Assembly (NCBI GenBank): GCA_037013495.1
Contig: CM072803.1
Location: 57,363,627-57,427,626 of the forward strand
Source of the DNA: Hippophae tibetana
Lineage: Eukaryota > Streptophyta > Magnoliopsida > Rosales > Elaeagnaceae
DNA length: 64,000 nt
Direction: 5' to 3'
Made by a program: the position numbers and the translations under genes
Shown: positions 62,301-64,000 of the stretch, piece after piece
Layout: each line of letters starts with the position of its first letter
Position numbering within the stretch: the first letter of the stretch is position 1
Notes under the pieces: model-generated
Database searches by the model: none
Told to the model about the DNA's origin: nothing
What the model saw: the letters and a program-made list of their open reading frames with translations, nothing else

Positions 62301-64000
62301 CAATCAAATTGCATTGGATGGTATTGGTTGTGGAAGACAACCAAGTTCGAGTGTTAAACCAAAAAAATTGCGGAAGTAATAAGTGAAGAGTAGCAGTAGG
62401 CAGTTTAGATCGAGCAACTGATGGTTATAGGTAATAGTGGTTTTACTATCTATTAGTGATGTAACTTGTTTATTATTTAGTAAATTATTTACTATTGAGT
62501 GGTTACCTTAAGCAACCTAAGAATATTATCATATAGCTACGGTCTCTGTATAGGTTTACCTATTATACCGATTCTTATGCATGATCTGATATTGTGTTAG
62601 TACAATCCAAGTTTAAGGTGTGGATGTTTCAACATAATATAAACTTAAATTTTGATTAGAAAGTATTTATTATTTACTTACCTTTTGCTTGATATATAAT
62701 TTTTGTTATTAAAGTCATTTGCTTTTGATGTTATATTTTTTATACTTCTACTGTGTGAACTGTTTAAGTGTTCTACTTTTATGTTTCTATGAGTTAGTCT
62801 CGTGTCCTTTAAAAGATTGTATCTCTTTACGCTAGTGGTTGATCGGGTCGTCAACTCTTTCACTATTTATTGTATTTTGTGTATGAGAGTAATATTGGGT
62901 ATATTGAGATTTTGGATTTGAGAGTTTTTTTAATTCTTGACATATAGGGTCTATTAGTGTGTTACCTTATATTCAAGAATTAATATTGTTAAAATATATA
63001 AGATTTTTTGTATAGATTAGGCAATTGGTCAAACCACTTTAAATTGTTGTGTTCTTATTTGCTTGATTTATATTTATGCTTCCTCTGTGCCTAACAAGTG
63101 GTATCAGAGCCAAAGGTTAGAGGTACTAAATTGAGAAAACATGAAAACAATAAGGTTTGAGATATAGAAATTTGATGGAAAAATTAACTTCAACACTTGG
63201 CAAAGAGATATCAAGGATACACTAGTGTAACAAGGCTGTCTTAAGGAATTAAAGGAACGAAGTTAGAAGACATGAATGAGGATGACTGGAAAGAAATGGA
63301 ACCAAAGGTAGTGAGAACTATCACTTGAGTTCGGCTTCTAAAGTAAAATATAGTGTGTTAAATGAGACTTCTTCATTAAAGTTGTAAAAAAATTGAAAAC
63401 TATATATGTCAAAGTCTATTACAAATAGGCTATACTTGAAAAAAAAATTATATTCCTTGAGGATGGAAGAAGGTGATGACATTGGAAACCACATGAACAA
63501 GCTCAACATATGTATTTATGAACTTTTGAGTGTAGATGTAAAGACAGATGATGAAGACCAAGCAGTGATTTTGTTGTGCTCGTTACCAAAATCATGATAC
63601 ACTAGTGACAATATTACTCATTGGAAAGACTACTTTAACTATAGATGACGTATCAACAACAATTTTGGAAACTAGAAATGTGATACAATCAATAGTTCCT
63701 TTATGTGGAGATGTTCTTACTACTCGATAAGATTCAAGAGCATGTTTATCAAGTAGAGGAAAAAGTAGGCCTAAAGGAAGATATTCTAGTAGAGGCAACA
63801 ATCATTTCATGTCTCATTCAAGAGACAACATTGAGTATTTTTATTGTCATAAAGAAGGACACATCAAGAGATATTGTGAAGACCGACTAAAAGATATAAA
63901 AAGTCTTGATGAAAAAAAGTATATGTCACTGAAACATTTGATTCTAATTTTGATGTCATAGTGTGACTACATGTGAAGGCTCATTGAATGATTATATTTG
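62300..64000 (+). mobile_element. 5' part of a Ty1/copia element running off the window
   Basis: A presumed LTR ends ...CCTAACA at 63096 (its left limit was not found). Two bases later comes TGGTATCAGAGC (63099-63110), the initiator tRNA-Met primer-binding site. Gag follows on the plus strand: MSKSITNRLYLKKKLYSLRM (63406 onward), then EDQAVILLCSLP, and a knuckle YCHKEGHIKRYC at about 63835-63870. These match the UBN2-type Gag of plant copia elements. Gag is already broken. Pol would lie beyond 64000. Confidence 0.8.

Overview
This is nuclear DNA of a flowering plant, most likely a eudicot. It is strongly AT-rich, its genes contain introns, and two plant-specific host genes are present: a uclacyanin-type phytocyanin and an N-myristoylated protein of the [20 protein letters not shown] family. 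Most of the rest is layered transposable elements of plant types: CACTA/En-Spm, L1 LINEs, Ty1/copia, Ty3/gypsy Tat and Athila-like elements, and an endogenous caulimovirid. All identifications come from motifs recalled by eye; no database was searched.

Layout. 1-5289: AT-rich DNA with the remnant of a CACTA Ulp1-like ORF (minus strand, last exon duplicated in tandem) and a possible SINE. 5290-8803: a non-autonomous CACTA element carrying pieces of two unrelated host genes, a RING-CH zinc-finger gene (two exons) and a PIN-type auxin carrier. 9205-10687: an apparently intact two-exon uclacyanin gene (minus), with a long-armed foldback element in its intron. 13455-24166: an apparently intact three-exon gene (minus, 232 codons) spread over 10.7 kb. 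Intron 2 (6.0 kb) holds a fossil caulimovirid with movement protein, coat-protein zinc knuckle, protease, RT and RNase H in order. Intron 1 (4.0 kb) holds a gag-only LTR element in the opposite orientation.

25930-36980: two L1 LINEs on the minus strand. The second contains a copia fragment and an 841-bp CACTA-type MITE. 37400-56354: an old Ty3/gypsy element of the Tat (Ogre/Retand) lineage. Its gag-pol is on the minus strand, with plus-strand (antisense) extra ORFs and a 111-bp tandem repeat beyond the integrase. One LTR family that begins and ends TGATGAG...CTCATCA has landed in it three times, each insertion with a perfect 5-bp target duplication (ATTAC, CTAAT, GTGGC). 56355-61000: further Athila-like debris, including an inverted LTR piece and a gag-protease segment. 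61000-64000: anonymous DNA leading into the 5' part of a Ty1/copia element that runs off the window.

Only two genes look functional. The most notable observations are the two-gene Pack-CACTA, the gene whose introns hold a fossil virus and an LTR element, the triple insertion of one LTR family, and the inverted-end member of that family with a triplicated primer-binding motif. I found no convincing new defence system or other new biochemical system here.
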